This document shows, one piece after another, positions 34,356 to 43,898 of a stretch of 64,000 nucleotides of DNA. Source of the stretch: Pleionea sp. CnH1-48 (lineage in GTDB: Bacteria; Pseudomonadota; Gammaproteobacteria; Enterobacterales; Kangiellaceae). The stretch covers positions 62,001-126,000 of the forward strand of contig NZ_JAMXSB010000003.1 of the NCBI RefSeq assembly GCF_024124665.1, written 5' to 3'. The position numbers and the translations under genes were made by a program. How positions within the stretch are numbered: the stretch's first letter is position 1; each line of letters opens with the position of its first letter. A model generated the notes under the pieces. It made no database searches, was not told the DNA's origin, and saw only the letters and a list, made by a program, of their open reading frames with translations.

Positions 34356-36245
34356 TTAACTTGCAGCCTGTGGAGAAAGGTCCTCAGCTTGAATTAGTAA
34401 ACGAACTGATTCTTTAAACCTTCGCCACTGAGGAGAGTTACGGTCTCTTTTTGCTAAAAACCTTTTTTGTAGCTCAAAGATTTCCCTGGAGCTAGTATCT
34501 GCACCGTATTCTTCTTTCGATAGCTGACGGAATTTATCCTTATAACTGCCTCGTTCAAATCGTTCTTTAATTGCAGAAATATTAAGCGGTTCATTTCCTG
34601 TGGCAACTTCCCACACGAGCTTTTCAGGAGTATGGGCGCTCATAAAGTGGAATTTTTCATGGAATACATTAAGCATTCGCAGCTTAAACTCTAACTCCTG
34701 CGCACTATTATCAGCATTCCCACCATTTAGAGGCAAAGCAAAGGAGCTGCCACATCTTCCTGTTTGTTCTCGTATAATAGTGTCGATATTTCCGAGTTCT
34801 ATCTCGGATATGTTTTCTCGCATAACTTGGTTGATGAAAGTACCCGCTTTCAATTCTGCTTCGAAACCTTCAATCTCATGGCTTCTAACACATTTTCTCA
34901 TGTCTCCATCCAAAAAAACCATGTCGTTAGTCGAGGCTTCAGATGCGGTGAAGTGAACGAGTAAGTTATTAAGTATTGTATCAGCTCCACCAGAATATGG
35001 AATAATTTCGATTAAACTGAGAACTTCACTATCTATTTCTTTGATAGCTTCAGTCACCACAGCTTTAGCCAGAATATCTTCAACATATATTTTCCTTTTG
35101 TTGCAGTGAACTTCTGAACCTAAACGAATAAATGCTTGTTCGGGCGAACAGTTGTTTATCACACTATACGACTCTGAATTATCATCATATTGGAATAGCT
35201 TTATAGCTTTGTTTGGTAGACCTTGAACAAAGTGCTCGGAGTGAGTTGACATTACGACTTGGCAACCAGAGGTTACTATCACGTGAAATAGTAACTCTCT
35301 TAGTTCTTTTTGAGCTCCAGGGTGCAATGAAACTTCTGGTTCATCTAACAAAATTAACGAACTCTCTTCAGCTCTAAGTACTTTAACAACACAGTTAACA
35401 ACAGATACCTCACCACTACCAGCAACAGCTTCACTATAACTTGAACCCGACTTAGTGAAGATTATGGAATATCCATTATTGTTGAACAGATCATGTTCTA
35501 CGACTTTTGCAGCAATGTAATTTTTACCAAGAATACGATTAACCCACTCCAGTTCCTTTTTCGATAGATATTCAGCTTTTCTAGTGGAACGACCATGCCA
35601 AGTTCTAGGTGTCATAGTACTTTCGAGTTGAGAAACATGTTCCTTTAGTACTTTTGAGCGTCTTCTCAAAAAATCTTGTTTAGAATTTATTGAGTTGCTT
35701 TTGGTATATGTACCAAAATAGAAAAACTTATCGAAAGAACTTAGCTCAGCCCGAAAGTCTATATAAACCACATCCTTTTCCATCTTTTTCCAACGAGTCA
35801 AACTTCTTAACTCTTTTAATTCAGGAGGGAATGGGGTTGGCATTGGCTCCATACCATCTCTAACCAACGGTCTAGCCGTTTCCCAGTAATCGGGGTCATT
35901 TGCTCTTCTAGTTCTTTTCTGAGCAATTTCTACTGGTTGGCTATAACCTTGAGGTTTATATTTGTATATGTATCGATATGCTTCTCCACCACTTTCTTTA
36001 ATTGGATCAATTGCTGTCGAAAACCAATAATGGGCAACGTTATAACCCGAAGGGCAGCCATAGAGAGCCTGTAAAGTAGAGGACTTACCCGAGCCATTTG
36101 GGCCGACTAATGCTGTAAATGGAAAGTCCAGGTTTATCTCTGTTCCTGGTTTGAGTTTTTTAAAAAATGGGAATCTAATCTGTTGAATGTAGTTCTGAAA
36201 GGAAGCAATAGAGCGACCTTCTACTCTAGGAAGTAAGCTTTCCAT
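34356..36245 (-). CDS. OLD-like AAA ATPase with TOPRIM-type nuclease region
   Basis: The 629-residue protein has an ABC/SMC-type ATPase split by a helical insert: Walker A GPNGSGKSS (48-56), signature-like AGSGEVS (275-281), Walker B LILLDEPEVSLHP with D301-E302, and switch histidine STHSEHF. From about 384 a TOPRIM-like region follows, with E389 (YVED) and D446-x-D448 (FLDGDM) as candidate metal ligands. This is the plan of OLD-family nucleases and of Gabija GajA. No helicase (GajB) or HNH partner lies beside it, so it resembles a single-gene OLD system. The C-terminal 170 residues are not recognised. Confidence 0.8.
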   Translation of the reverse strand: MESLLPRVEGRSIASFQNYIQQIRFPFFKKLKPGTEINLDFPFTALVGPNGSGKSSTLQALYGCPSGYNVAHYWFSTAIDPIKESGGEAYRYIYKYKPQGYSQPVEIAQKRTRRANDPDYWETARPLVRDGMEPMPTPFPPELKELRSLTRWKKMEKDVVYIDFRAELSSFDKFFYFGTYTKSNSINSKQDFLRRRSKVLKEHVSQLESTMTPRTWHGRSTRKAEYLSKKELEWVNRILGKNYIAAKVVEHDLFNNNGYSIIFTKSGSSYSEAVAGSGEVSVVNCVVKVLRAEESSLILLDEPEVSLHPGAQKELRELLFHVIVTSGCQVVMSTHSEHFVQGLPNKAIKLFQYDDNSESYSVINNCSPEQAFIRLGSEVHCNKRKIYVEDILAKAVVTEAIKEIDSEVLSLIEIIPYSGGADTILNNLLVHFTASEASTNDMVFLDGDMRKCVRSHEIEGFEAELKAGTFINQVMRENISEIELGNIDTIIREQTGRCGSSFALPLNGGNADNSAQELEFKLRMLNVFHEKFHFMSAHTPEKLVWEVATGNEPLNISAIKERFERGSYKDKFRQLSKEEYGADTSSREIFELQKRFLAKRDRNSPQWRRFKESVRLLIQAEDLSPQAAS

Positions 36246-36547
36246 ATTACGGCTAATCTCTCGTGTAAAAGTAATTAGTTCTGAGATTGAAAGAGGCCAT
36301 CACCCTCGTATCTATATTCGTTGGACACCAACTAGTTAAATAGTTTACTACTTAATCATTAATAACCATCTTTAACTACTTAAAATAACTTATCTATTCC
36401 GTTAAACATAACAGCCTATACTCTCTAAGTAAACTCAACTAAAGTTTTAGACTAACGACAAAGGTCTTCGCAAGAAGTCCTTGGTCACAACATTCTCAAA
36501 ATGATATTTTACGACAGTCGTATTATAAAAATAACTAAGGAACAACC
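36246..36547. other. Divergent intergenic region
   Basis: About 300 AT-rich bases between the divergent OLD-like and small-membrane-protein genes. Promoters for both directions must lie here, but I cannot pick one with confidence. No gene or clear repeat is seen. Confidence 0.4.
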
Positions 36548-36847
36548 ATGGGCTGTTTAATAGCACTTGCTCTATTAGGTATCGGTTTCATAGCCTTTAT
36601 CATTTGGGGAACTCAAGGATATGTCGACTGGATGAGTGAAGTTGGTCTGATATTCGTTTTCGGTTTTATTATGATAGGCGTTCTTTTTTGGGATTATTTT
36701 TACAAGCAGTCAAAAGACAAGAACAAAGATTTAGACTCCGAAGAAATGGACATCGAAAACTATGAATCACTCTCGGACAAAACCGATAGTCACTTTGATA
36801 GCTCTTCTAACTCAGGCTCGTCTGGTGGAGGCTCCACTTCCAATTAG
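36548..36847 (+). CDS. Small membrane protein with Ser/Gly-rich tail (paralogue 1)
   Basis: The 99-residue protein has two hydrophobic segments (about 3-22 and 32-52), then a charged linker and the motif EEMDIENYESLSD. The tail is rich in Ser and Gly (SSSNSGSSGGGSTSN). AAGGA precedes the ATG. The next gene encodes a protein of the same plan with a near-identical motif, so the pair is a tandem duplication. Family unknown. Confidence 0.7.
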   Translation: MGCLIALALLGIGFIAFIIWGTQGYVDWMSEVGLIFVFGFIMIGVLFWDYFYKQSKDKNKDLDSEEMDIENYESLSDKTDSHFDSSSNSGSSGGGSTSN

Positions 36848-36930
36848 TAAATGAGCTAAACCATGGTCAAAACTTCCCTAAAGTGATACTTTAGTAATGC
36901 AATAAGATTAGATTTTATTAAAGGATAACA

Positions 36931-37248
36931 ATGCGCTCTCTAGCTTGGCTTTTTGGGCTAACAATTTTTTCATTTATTGTGTTCGTAGTATTTTTTACGG
37001 ATGTCTCAACCAGCTGGTTGCTAGATACCCTATTAATTATTCTAGCTGGTTTTCTGGTCGTTTTTGCAGTCATTCAAATAGCAACGTTTATTCTCTCTAA
37101 ATCTGATGAAGAAAAAGAATTGGAACAAAGCTCAAATAATCAAGAGATGGATATAGAACAATATGAATCGCTTGCTGATTCCATTGAAAATACTTTCAGT
37201 GACTCTTCAGATTCAGGATTTTCCGATACTGGTTCAAGTATTGACTAA
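36931..37248 (+). CDS. Small membrane protein with Ser-rich tail (paralogue 2)
   Basis: The 105-residue protein has two hydrophobic segments (about 4-22 and 28-52), the motif QEMDIEQYESLAD near residue 74 and a Ser/Asp/Gly tail (DSSDSGFSDTGSSID). It has AAGGA before the ATG and follows its paralogue by 83 bases. The conserved EMDIExYESLxD motif, kept while the membrane parts diverge, suggests a binding or processing site. Function unknown. Confidence 0.7.
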   Translation: MRSLAWLFGLTIFSFIVFVVFFTDVSTSWLLDTLLIILAGFLVVFAVIQIATFILSKSDEEKELEQSSNNQEMDIEQYESLADSIENTFSDSSDSGFSDTGSSID

Positions 37249-37272
37249 TTTGAGGTTTAAGAAATAAATCCC

Positions 37273-37875
37273 ATGCTCCCATCATCTATAAACTGTGACA
37301 CTTGCAGCCAATCCTATGACTTCCCCGATCCCGCAAATGGGCTTTATCTCTATGCACCTCAATACGATGTAAAAAACAAAACCGTCAAAGATGAACACTT
37401 GCTATCAATCCCTAAACAACCTGTTTGGTGTGGCACATGCAATGCTCCAACTTTCTCAGAAGATTTGAGAAGCATCAGAGACTGGGAACATGCAATCGCC
37501 TTAACGAAGATGAACAAGTCCATTGAATACCCGATAAATACAACCCCATTAGAAGACAAAACCACTGCAATAGAAGAGCTAAAGCAACTTTTTAACATTC
37601 GTCAAAAACGTCACCCCAAAGGCCACTGCCTCTTTTGTGGTGGCTTACAATACATTGAATTCAACAATCCAAACCAGCAAATAAGACATGACGGATGCGG
37701 AGGGAAATTCAAATTCCTCTATTCGGTATTCTCCTGCATCTATCGAACCTCTGCTTATCGCATCTACTCAACAGATGGAAAACAAATTGGAAGACTCCAA
37801 CAACACGGAGAAACAGAAGGCACTTTTATCGTTAACGAATGTGGATACGACTCACCCAACGAGAAAACAGAATAA
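37273..37875 (+). CDS. Zinc-ribbon protein of unknown function
   Basis: The 200-residue protein has three cysteine clusters: CDTC (8-11), WCGTCNAP near 53 and CLFCGG near 120 with a later DGCGG. These could form two zinc ribbons. No catalytic domain is seen. It starts 24 bases after paralogue 2 on the same strand and is followed by a terminator, so it may share an operon with the two membrane proteins. Confidence 0.65.
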   Translation: MLPSSINCDTCSQSYDFPDPANGLYLYAPQYDVKNKTVKDEHLLSIPKQPVWCGTCNAPTFSEDLRSIRDWEHAIALTKMNKSIEYPINTTPLEDKTTAIEELKQLFNIRQKRHPKGHCLFCGGLQYIEFNNPNQQIRHDGCGGKFKFLYSVFSCIYRTSAYRIYSTDGKQIGRLQQHGETEGTFIVNECGYDSPNEKTE

Positions 37876-37900
37876 CGGAAAAACACTTTCTTCCAGGCAC

Positions 37901-37932
37901 AAAAAAACCGAACTAAAAAGTTCGGTTTTTTA
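37901..37932. terminator. Bidirectional terminator
   Basis: CCGAACT (37908-37914) pairs with AGTTCGG (37919-37925), flanked by A7 on the left and T7 on the right. It serves the plus-strand zinc-ribbon gene and the minus-strand tRNA. Confidence 0.9.
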
Positions 37933-37937
37933 AGAAT

Positions 37938-38014
37938 TGGTCGGAGTGAGAGGATTCGAACCTCCGACCACTTGCACCCCATGCAAGTGCGCTACCAGGC
38001 TGCGCCACACTCCG
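37938..38014 (-). tRNA. tRNA-Pro(GGG)
   Basis: On the minus strand the 77-base gene begins CGGAGTG and ends CACTCCG-A-CCA, giving a full 7-bp acceptor stem with encoded CCA. The anticodon arm CTTGC-ATGGGGT-GCAAG has anticodon GGG. The D arm (GCGCAGCCTGGTAGCGC) and T arm (GGAGGTTCGAATCCTCT) are intact. It borders the accessory stretch on its left. Confidence 0.97.
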
Positions 38015-38094
38015 ATTTACTGCTCCTCTATGCGAGGAGCCGAAATAATACCTGCTTGAGAAAAAAAAGCAATGGGTTTTTGATGCCTGTTCAA

Positions 38095-38448
38095 CTAATT
38101 TTTAAGAAGCCGAATAATGTCTTCTAATTCACTAATCAATAATTGAACATTTTGTGAATTGACGCCGGAATCTTGCTGTTCCTCGGCCTCAAGTTGTTGG
38201 CGGGCACCGCCAATCGTAAAGCCCTTGTCATACAAAAGCTCACGGATCTGACGGATCACCATCACGTCTTCGCGCTGATAATAACGACGATTACCACGGC
38301 GCTTAATCGGGTGCAATTGAGGAAACTCCTGCTCCCAATAACGCAAGACGTGCGGCTTCACCTGACACAAGTCGCTAACCTCACCAATGGTGAAGTAGCG
38401 CTTCGCAGGGATAGGTTTTAGCTCATTATTGTTGCTTGCTTCCAGCAT
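38095..38448 (-). CDS. MerR-family regulator next to ihfA
   Basis: The 117-residue protein has a MerR-type winged helix ([40 protein letters not shown]) and a short C-terminal helix for dimerisation. Effector cysteines are lacking. Its start overlaps the end of ihfA by 23 bases, so it is translated as part of that operon. A MerR gene followed by tRNA-Pro after ihfA is common in gammaproteobacteria. Target unknown. Confidence 0.9.
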   Translation of the reverse strand: MLEASNNNELKPIPAKRYFTIGEVSDLCQVKPHVLRYWEQEFPQLHPIKRRGNRRYYQREDVMVIRQIRELLYDKGFTIGGARQQLEAEEQQDSGVNSQNVQLLISELEDIIRLLKN

Positions 38449-38728
38449 AGGCCTCTACCCGGGCTTTTAACTTCTGACCTGGCCTAAAAGTAACCACTCG
38501 ACGAGCAGAGATAGGGATCTCTTCGCCCGTTTTAGGATTACGGCCAGGACGTTGATTTTTGTCACGCAGATCAAAATTGCCGAATCCTGACAACTTAACC
38601 TGCTCTGCACTTTCCAACGAATTACGAACCTCTTCAAAAAAGGCCTCGACCATCTCTTTTGCTTCGCGTTTATTTAACCCCAGTTCGTCATATAACCGCT
38701 CAGCCATGTCTGCTTTGGTTAACGCCAT
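38426..38728 (-). CDS. ihfA: Integration host factor alpha subunit
   Basis: The 100-residue protein is a standard IHF alpha: [20 protein letters not shown] at the start, the DNA-intercalating arm [20 protein letters not shown] and the family length. With IHF beta it bends DNA at specific sites. It starts 3 bases after pheT, the usual order pheS-pheT-ihfA. Confidence 0.98.
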   Translation of the reverse strand: MALTKADMAERLYDELGLNKREAKEMVEAFFEEVRNSLESAEQVKLSGFGNFDLRDKNQRPGRNPKTGEEIPISARRVVTFRPGQKLKARVEAYAGSKQQ

Positions 38729-38731
38729 AGA

Positions 38732-41110
38732 CTAGTCCCTCAAGACAGCATTTAGTTCTTTTTCTAAAACGGCGATGGCTCTATCAACAATCTTGTTGAC
38801 CTCAGCATCTTTTAAAGTTCGCTCGGAGTGCTGCAAAATAAGCCCCAGGGCGATACTTTTTCTACCAGAATCAACACCTTCGCCACGATAAACATCGAAG
38901 ATATTAATATGTTTTAGTAAATTTCCGGCCGTCTGTCTAATTAAATCAATAAGTTGCGACGCACTCACTTCATCGTCGACGATCACTGCCAGGTCACGCC
39001 TAATCGACGGATATCGCGACAATTCTGTGAATTTCGGCAACTTTCGCTGATTAACGGCTTCTAAATCCAGTTCAAACAGGTACAAATCCTGCTCTAAATC
39101 TAATGATTTCTTTAAACTTGGATGCAATTTGCCAATCCAACCAGCGGCTTTTTTGCCCGCCATGATGCGCGCAGATTGTCCAGGATGCAGTGCATGATGA
39201 CTCTCTGCAACAAAGCGGAAAGTGTCAGCCATGCCAGAAAGTTCTAGTACGGCTTCGACGTCTCCTTTTATATCATAAAAATCAACAGCTTGTCCCTTAC
39301 CTTCCCAACTTTCTTTGTCAATTGAGCCACAAATCACACCAGACAGTGTGGGTATTTGCTTCAAGCCATCTTCGTGATTCTCAAAACGTAATCCTATCTC
39401 AAACAAACGGACACGCTCTTGCTGACGCTTAAGGTTGTAATCCGCCGCACTGATCAGCGCAGGCCAGATAGACGTCCTCATTACAGACATCTCTGAAGAA
39501 ATAGGGTTCAATAATTCAATCGTCGGAACACCAGGATTGATTAGCTCCTGATGCGAAGGCTCAACGAAAGTGTAAGTAATCGCTTCTTGATAACCTCTTG
39601 CAGCCAACAGGTTACGAATAGCACTCTTACGCAAGTTACGCTCTGGACGAGGCACCATGCGCATTTCGTTTTGTGGCGCCTGGCTAGGTACTTTGTTGTA
39701 GCCATAAATACGCACCAGCTCTTCGATCAAATCTTCTTCAATCGAAATATCAAAACGGTAGCTAGGGACTTCAACAGTCCAACCTTCGTCGTTGGCGCTC
39801 AAGGTCATGCCCAGACGGGTCAAAATGTCTTCAACGGTCTCATCGGACAGCTCAATGCCCAACAAGCGAGAAATACGCGCACGACGCAAATTAACCGGCG
39901 CTTTCGATGGCATCATCTCGTCATTACGAACGTCGACTACCGGGCCAGCTTCACCACCCACGATATCCAGCAACAACTGAGTCGCTCGCTCCATCGCAGT
40001 GACCTGAAGCTCATAATCCACACCACGCTCATAACGATGAGACGCATCGGTATGTAAGCCATAACTACGTGCCTTACCCGCGATTTTAATCGGCTGGAAG
40101 AAAGCACTCTCAAGGAATACGTCTTTGGTGTCTTCACTGATCCCAGAATGCTCGCCACCCATGACACCCGCAATGGCCAACGGCTTGCTGTTATCAGCAA
40201 TCATCAGAGTATCAGTGGTCAGGTTCACTTCTTGGCCGTCCAGCAAGACCAGCTTCTCGCCTTCGTTGGCCCAACGAACGTCAATCTTGCCGTCAATACG
40301 CGCCAAATCAAAAGCGTGCATCGGATGGCCCAGCTCCAACAATACGTAGTTGGTCACATCAACAGAAGGCTCAATAGCACGAACGCCCGCAGACTCGAGT
40401 TTTTGTTTCATCCAGTCGGGTGTTTTTGCCGTAGCATCAATATTACGAATCACACGGCCCGCATAACGAGGGCAACCTTCTGGTGCTGATAAAGTGATAT
40501 CCAACGTATCGTCGATAGTTGCTACAACAGGCTGAATCTCAGGCTCGGTGACAGGCGCCTGATTCAATACGCCCACATCACGAGCGATACCACGGATACT
40601 CAGGCAGTCGCCACGATTCGGCGTTAAATCGATATCGATAATAGAATCCGCCAACTGCATGTGCTCAACAAAAGGCGTACCTAATACCGCATCCTCTGCC
40701 AGCTCCATAATGCCATCGTGCTCTTCTGACAGCTGCAGTTCGCTTTCTGAACACAACATGCCGAACGAAGCCACACCGCGCAATTTGGCTTTTTTGATTT
40801 TGAAATCACCGGGCAATACCGAACCAATGGTCGCGACCACTACTTTGATGCCATCGCGCGCATTAGGTGCGCCACAGATGATTTGTAGATTTTCTTCTGC
40901 ACCGACATTGACTTCACAAACACGCAGTTTGTCAGCGTCAGGGTGTTGTTCTGCTTTGACGATTTGACCGACGACCACGCCGTCCAGGCCTTCGCCTACT
41001 TTTTCCAATGAATCCACTTCGAGGCCAGCCATGGTTACTTGCGCTGCCAGGTCCTCGGTAGAAATGTCAGGGTTAACCCACTCTCGTAACCACTTTTCAC
41101 TTACTTTCAT
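38732..41110 (-). CDS. pheT: Phenylalanine-tRNA ligase beta subunit
   Basis: The 792-residue protein has the full domain set: N-terminal tRNA-binding EMAP-like domain (about 40-150), B3/B4 editing domain, B5 domain and C-terminal anticodon-binding FDX domain (SRYPSIRRDLAVIVDDEVS). It forms the alpha2-beta2 enzyme with PheS, encoded 101 bases upstream on the same strand. Confidence 0.98.
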   Translation of the reverse strand: MKVSEKWLREWVNPDISTEDLAAQVTMAGLEVDSLEKVGEGLDGVVVGQIVKAEQHPDADKLRVCEVNVGAEENLQIICGAPNARDGIKVVVATIGSVLPGDFKIKKAKLRGVASFGMLCSESELQLSEEHDGIMELAEDAVLGTPFVEHMQLADSIIDIDLTPNRGDCLSIRGIARDVGVLNQAPVTEPEIQPVVATIDDTLDITLSAPEGCPRYAGRVIRNIDATAKTPDWMKQKLESAGVRAIEPSVDVTNYVLLELGHPMHAFDLARIDGKIDVRWANEGEKLVLLDGQEVNLTTDTLMIADNSKPLAIAGVMGGEHSGISEDTKDVFLESAFFQPIKIAGKARSYGLHTDASHRYERGVDYELQVTAMERATQLLLDIVGGEAGPVVDVRNDEMMPSKAPVNLRRARISRLLGIELSDETVEDILTRLGMTLSANDEGWTVEVPSYRFDISIEEDLIEELVRIYGYNKVPSQAPQNEMRMVPRPERNLRKSAIRNLLAARGYQEAITYTFVEPSHQELINPGVPTIELLNPISSEMSVMRTSIWPALISAADYNLKRQQERVRLFEIGLRFENHEDGLKQIPTLSGVICGSIDKESWEGKGQAVDFYDIKGDVEAVLELSGMADTFRFVAESHHALHPGQSARIMAGKKAAGWIGKLHPSLKKSLDLEQDLYLFELDLEAVNQRKLPKFTELSRYPSIRRDLAVIVDDEVSASQLIDLIRQTAGNLLKHINIFDVYRGEGVDSGRKSIALGLILQHSERTLKDAEVNKIVDRAIAVLEKELNAVLRD

Positions 41111-41211
41111 TGTCTTGCTTCCGTTATTTCAGCTCGTTGTCGAGCTTTCAATTTGTTCGATAATGAGAGGGTTTGTGTCTCTCATGCGTTAATGTTGAAT
41201 ACTTGATGCGA

Positions 41212-42234
<1,023 letters not shown>

Positions 42235-42434
42235 CTACCTTCTGTTCTTTCTGTTGGTAATGAGTGAGTTCGAATAACGCGTTTTTCGAGCCTGACTCAT
42301 TGTATCTAATTTAGTTTTTATTTCGACAATTCAATCACATAGATTTGTTATATGTGCGACTGTCTGAATGTTGCCTGGGTCGAAAGGCAACGCCCCCTCA
42401 CTGCAATGAACAAGAGGATTTAAAAAATTCATAA

Positions 42435-42471
42435 AAAAAGGGGGAAGAGCCGAAAGCCCTTCCCCCTTTTT
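42435..42471 (-). terminator. Terminator or attenuator between rplT and pheS
   Basis: A 13-bp stem (42435-42447 with 42459-42471, core GGGGGAAG/CTTCCCCC) with an inner GC-CGAAA-GC hairpin, followed on the minus strand by T7. It ends the thrS-infC-rpmI-rplT unit or attenuates pheST. Confidence 0.9.
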
Positions 42472-42491
42472 AACGATCCTTTGCAGGATAC

Positions 42492-42513
42492 CAAAACAGA
42501 ATAATCTGTTTTG
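42492..42513 (-). promoter_or_regulatory. Hairpin upstream of the rplT-pheS terminator
   Basis: CAAAACAGA pairs with TCTGTTTTG around a 4-base loop, 20 bases ahead of the terminator on the minus strand. It could pause polymerase or compete in an attenuation switch. No phenylalanine-rich leader peptide was found. Confidence 0.45.
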
Positions 42514-42528
42514 TCGACTCAGCCTAAC

Positions 42529-42888
42529 TTACGCTGACAGGGCAGCTTTCGCTTTTTCTGCCAGGGCTGCAAAAGCGGCTTTGTCGTATACAGCAATATC
42601 AGCTAGGATTTTGCGATCTACTTCAACAGACGCTTTTTTCAGCCCGTTGATAAATCGGCTATATGACAAACCACACTCACGAGAAGCAGCATTGATACGC
42701 TGGATCCATAAAGCACGGAATTGACGCTTACGCTGACGACGGTCACGGTAAGCATACTGGCCTGCTTTAATAACAGCTTGTTTAGCTACACGATATACAC
42801 GGCTACGTGCACCGTAATAACCTTTAGCCTGTTTTAAAACTTTTTTGTGACGACGGTGAGCCGTTACACCACGTTTAACTCTTGGCAT
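42529..42888 (-). CDS. rplT: 50S ribosomal protein L20
   Basis: The 119-residue protein matches L20 throughout ([20 protein letters not shown], then [20 protein letters not shown]). It binds 23S rRNA early in assembly and in relatives represses its own operon at the rpmI leader. It follows rpmI by 16 bases. Confidence 0.98.
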   Translation of the reverse strand: MPRVKRGVTAHRRHKKVLKQAKGYYGARSRVYRVAKQAVIKAGQYAYRDRRQRKRQFRALWIQRINAASRECGLSYSRFINGLKKASVEVDRKILADIAVYDKAAFAALAEKAKAALSA

Positions 42889-42904
42889 CTTTCAACACTC
42901 CTGC

Positions 42905-43102
42905 TTATAAGTAAGGCAACTGACGATTTAGCTGAGCAACGTCAGCTGGCGCGATCAACTTCAAGTGACGAAGATGACGTTTACGCTTACTGCTTTTCTT
43001 AGTCAGGATGTGTCTCAAGTGCGACTGAGCGTGCTTGTAACCACCTTTACCGGTCTTTTTGAAGCGCTTAGCAGCGCCGCGATCGGTTTTGATCTTTGGC
43101 AT
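42905..43102 (-). CDS. rpmI: 50S ribosomal protein L35
   Basis: I start at the ATG at 43102 (65 residues: [20 protein letters not shown]), the conserved L35 start; a longer frame to 43141 adds 13 non-homologous residues. The length is typical. It lies between infC (244 bases upstream) and rplT. Confidence 0.97.
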   Translation of the reverse strand: MPKIKTDRGAAKRFKKTGKGGYKHAQSHLRHILTKKSSKRKRHLRHLKLIAPADVAQLNRQLPYL

Positions 43103-43219
43103 AGTAAATCTCGCATTTGTTAATAGAAGCATAAGCTTCACTGTTTAGTTCACAGGCCACGTCCGAAAACGTCGTTTAGACCATAAAAAGGCCACAAAGC
43201 ACGGTGAACACCATAGTAA

Positions 43220-43237
43220 AAGAGAGCAAACTCTCTT
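43220..43237 (-). promoter_or_regulatory. Hairpin in the infC-rpmI leader
   Basis: AAGAGAG-CAAA-CTCTCTT forms a 7-bp stem in the 244-base gap before rpmI. In E. coli this gap holds the L20 autoregulatory structure; whether this hairpin belongs to such a structure was not modelled. Confidence 0.4.
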
Positions 43238-43346
43238 CATCATTTGCCGTTGCTGGTCGGTAGCGAAAAACCGCCAGACAACGATTTGAGCCGATGAAAA
43301 CTCAAATACGAAAAGGTGATACTCATGGAGTATCACCTAAGTTATT

Positions 43347-43895
43347 CTATTTCTTACGCTTTTTAGGTGCAACCACCATAATCATCTGGCGACCTTCAAG
43401 CTTGGGATGGGATTCTACCACACCATGCTCTTCTAAGTCTTTCTCCAATCGCTTTAAAAGCTCAAAACCTAATTCGCGGTGAGCCATCTCGCGACCACGG
43501 AAACGCAGAGTGATTTTGGTTTTATCGCCATGATCCAAGAACTTAATCAGGTTACGCAATTTGATATTGTAATCACCAATATCAGTACCAGGACGGAATT
43601 TAACTTCCTTTACCTGCATTTGCGTCTGTTTTTTCTTGGCAGCATTCGCGGCTTTCTTTTGTTCAAACAAGAATTTGCCGTAGTCCATGATACGACAAAC
43701 CGGAGGAGAGGCTTCTGGCGAAATCTCAACCAAATCCAATTCAGCTTCTTCAGCCAAATACAATGCCTTGGCGCCCGTCATGACACCAACCTGTTCTCCA
43801 TCGGCGCCAATTAATCGAACTTCTTTTGCGTTAATTTCACCATTTAAACGGACTGTGTTTTTTTGCTGTCCGCCTTTACCTTTTACACCTTTAAT
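43347..43895 (-). CDS. infC: Translation initiation factor IF-3
   Basis: The full protein is 182 residues when started at the ATT at 43895, six bases after GGAGGGG. That start adds the conserved N-terminal domain ([20 protein letters not shown]) lost if the first ATG (43781) is used. The C-terminal domain carries the usual [11 protein letters not shown] segment and KKRKK end. The rare ATT start is the basis of IF3 autoregulation in enterics. The ribosome site overlaps the end of thrS; only 3 bases separate the two genes. Confidence 0.96.
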   Translation of the reverse strand: MKGVKGKGGQQKNTVRLNGEINAKEVRLIGADGEQVGVMTGAKALYLAEEAELDLVEISPEASPPVCRIMDYGKFLFEQKKAANAAKKKQTQMQVKEVKFRPGTDIGDYNIKLRNLIKFLDHGDKTKITLRFRGREMAHRELGFELLKRLEKDLEEHGVVESHPKLEGRQMIMVVAPKKRKK

Positions 43896-43898
43896 AGT

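Noticed and set aside
34356-36245. Complete Gabija, Septu or retron system
   Set aside because: No GajB helicase, HNH partner or reverse transcriptase lies beside the OLD-like gene.
22613-37932. Prophage or integrative element
   Set aside because: No integrase, structural, replication or transfer gene and no duplicate of the tRNA-Pro 3' end were found.
39190-40489. Several plus-strand frames of 60-170 codons
   Set aside because: They are antisense shadows of pheT, which is intact.
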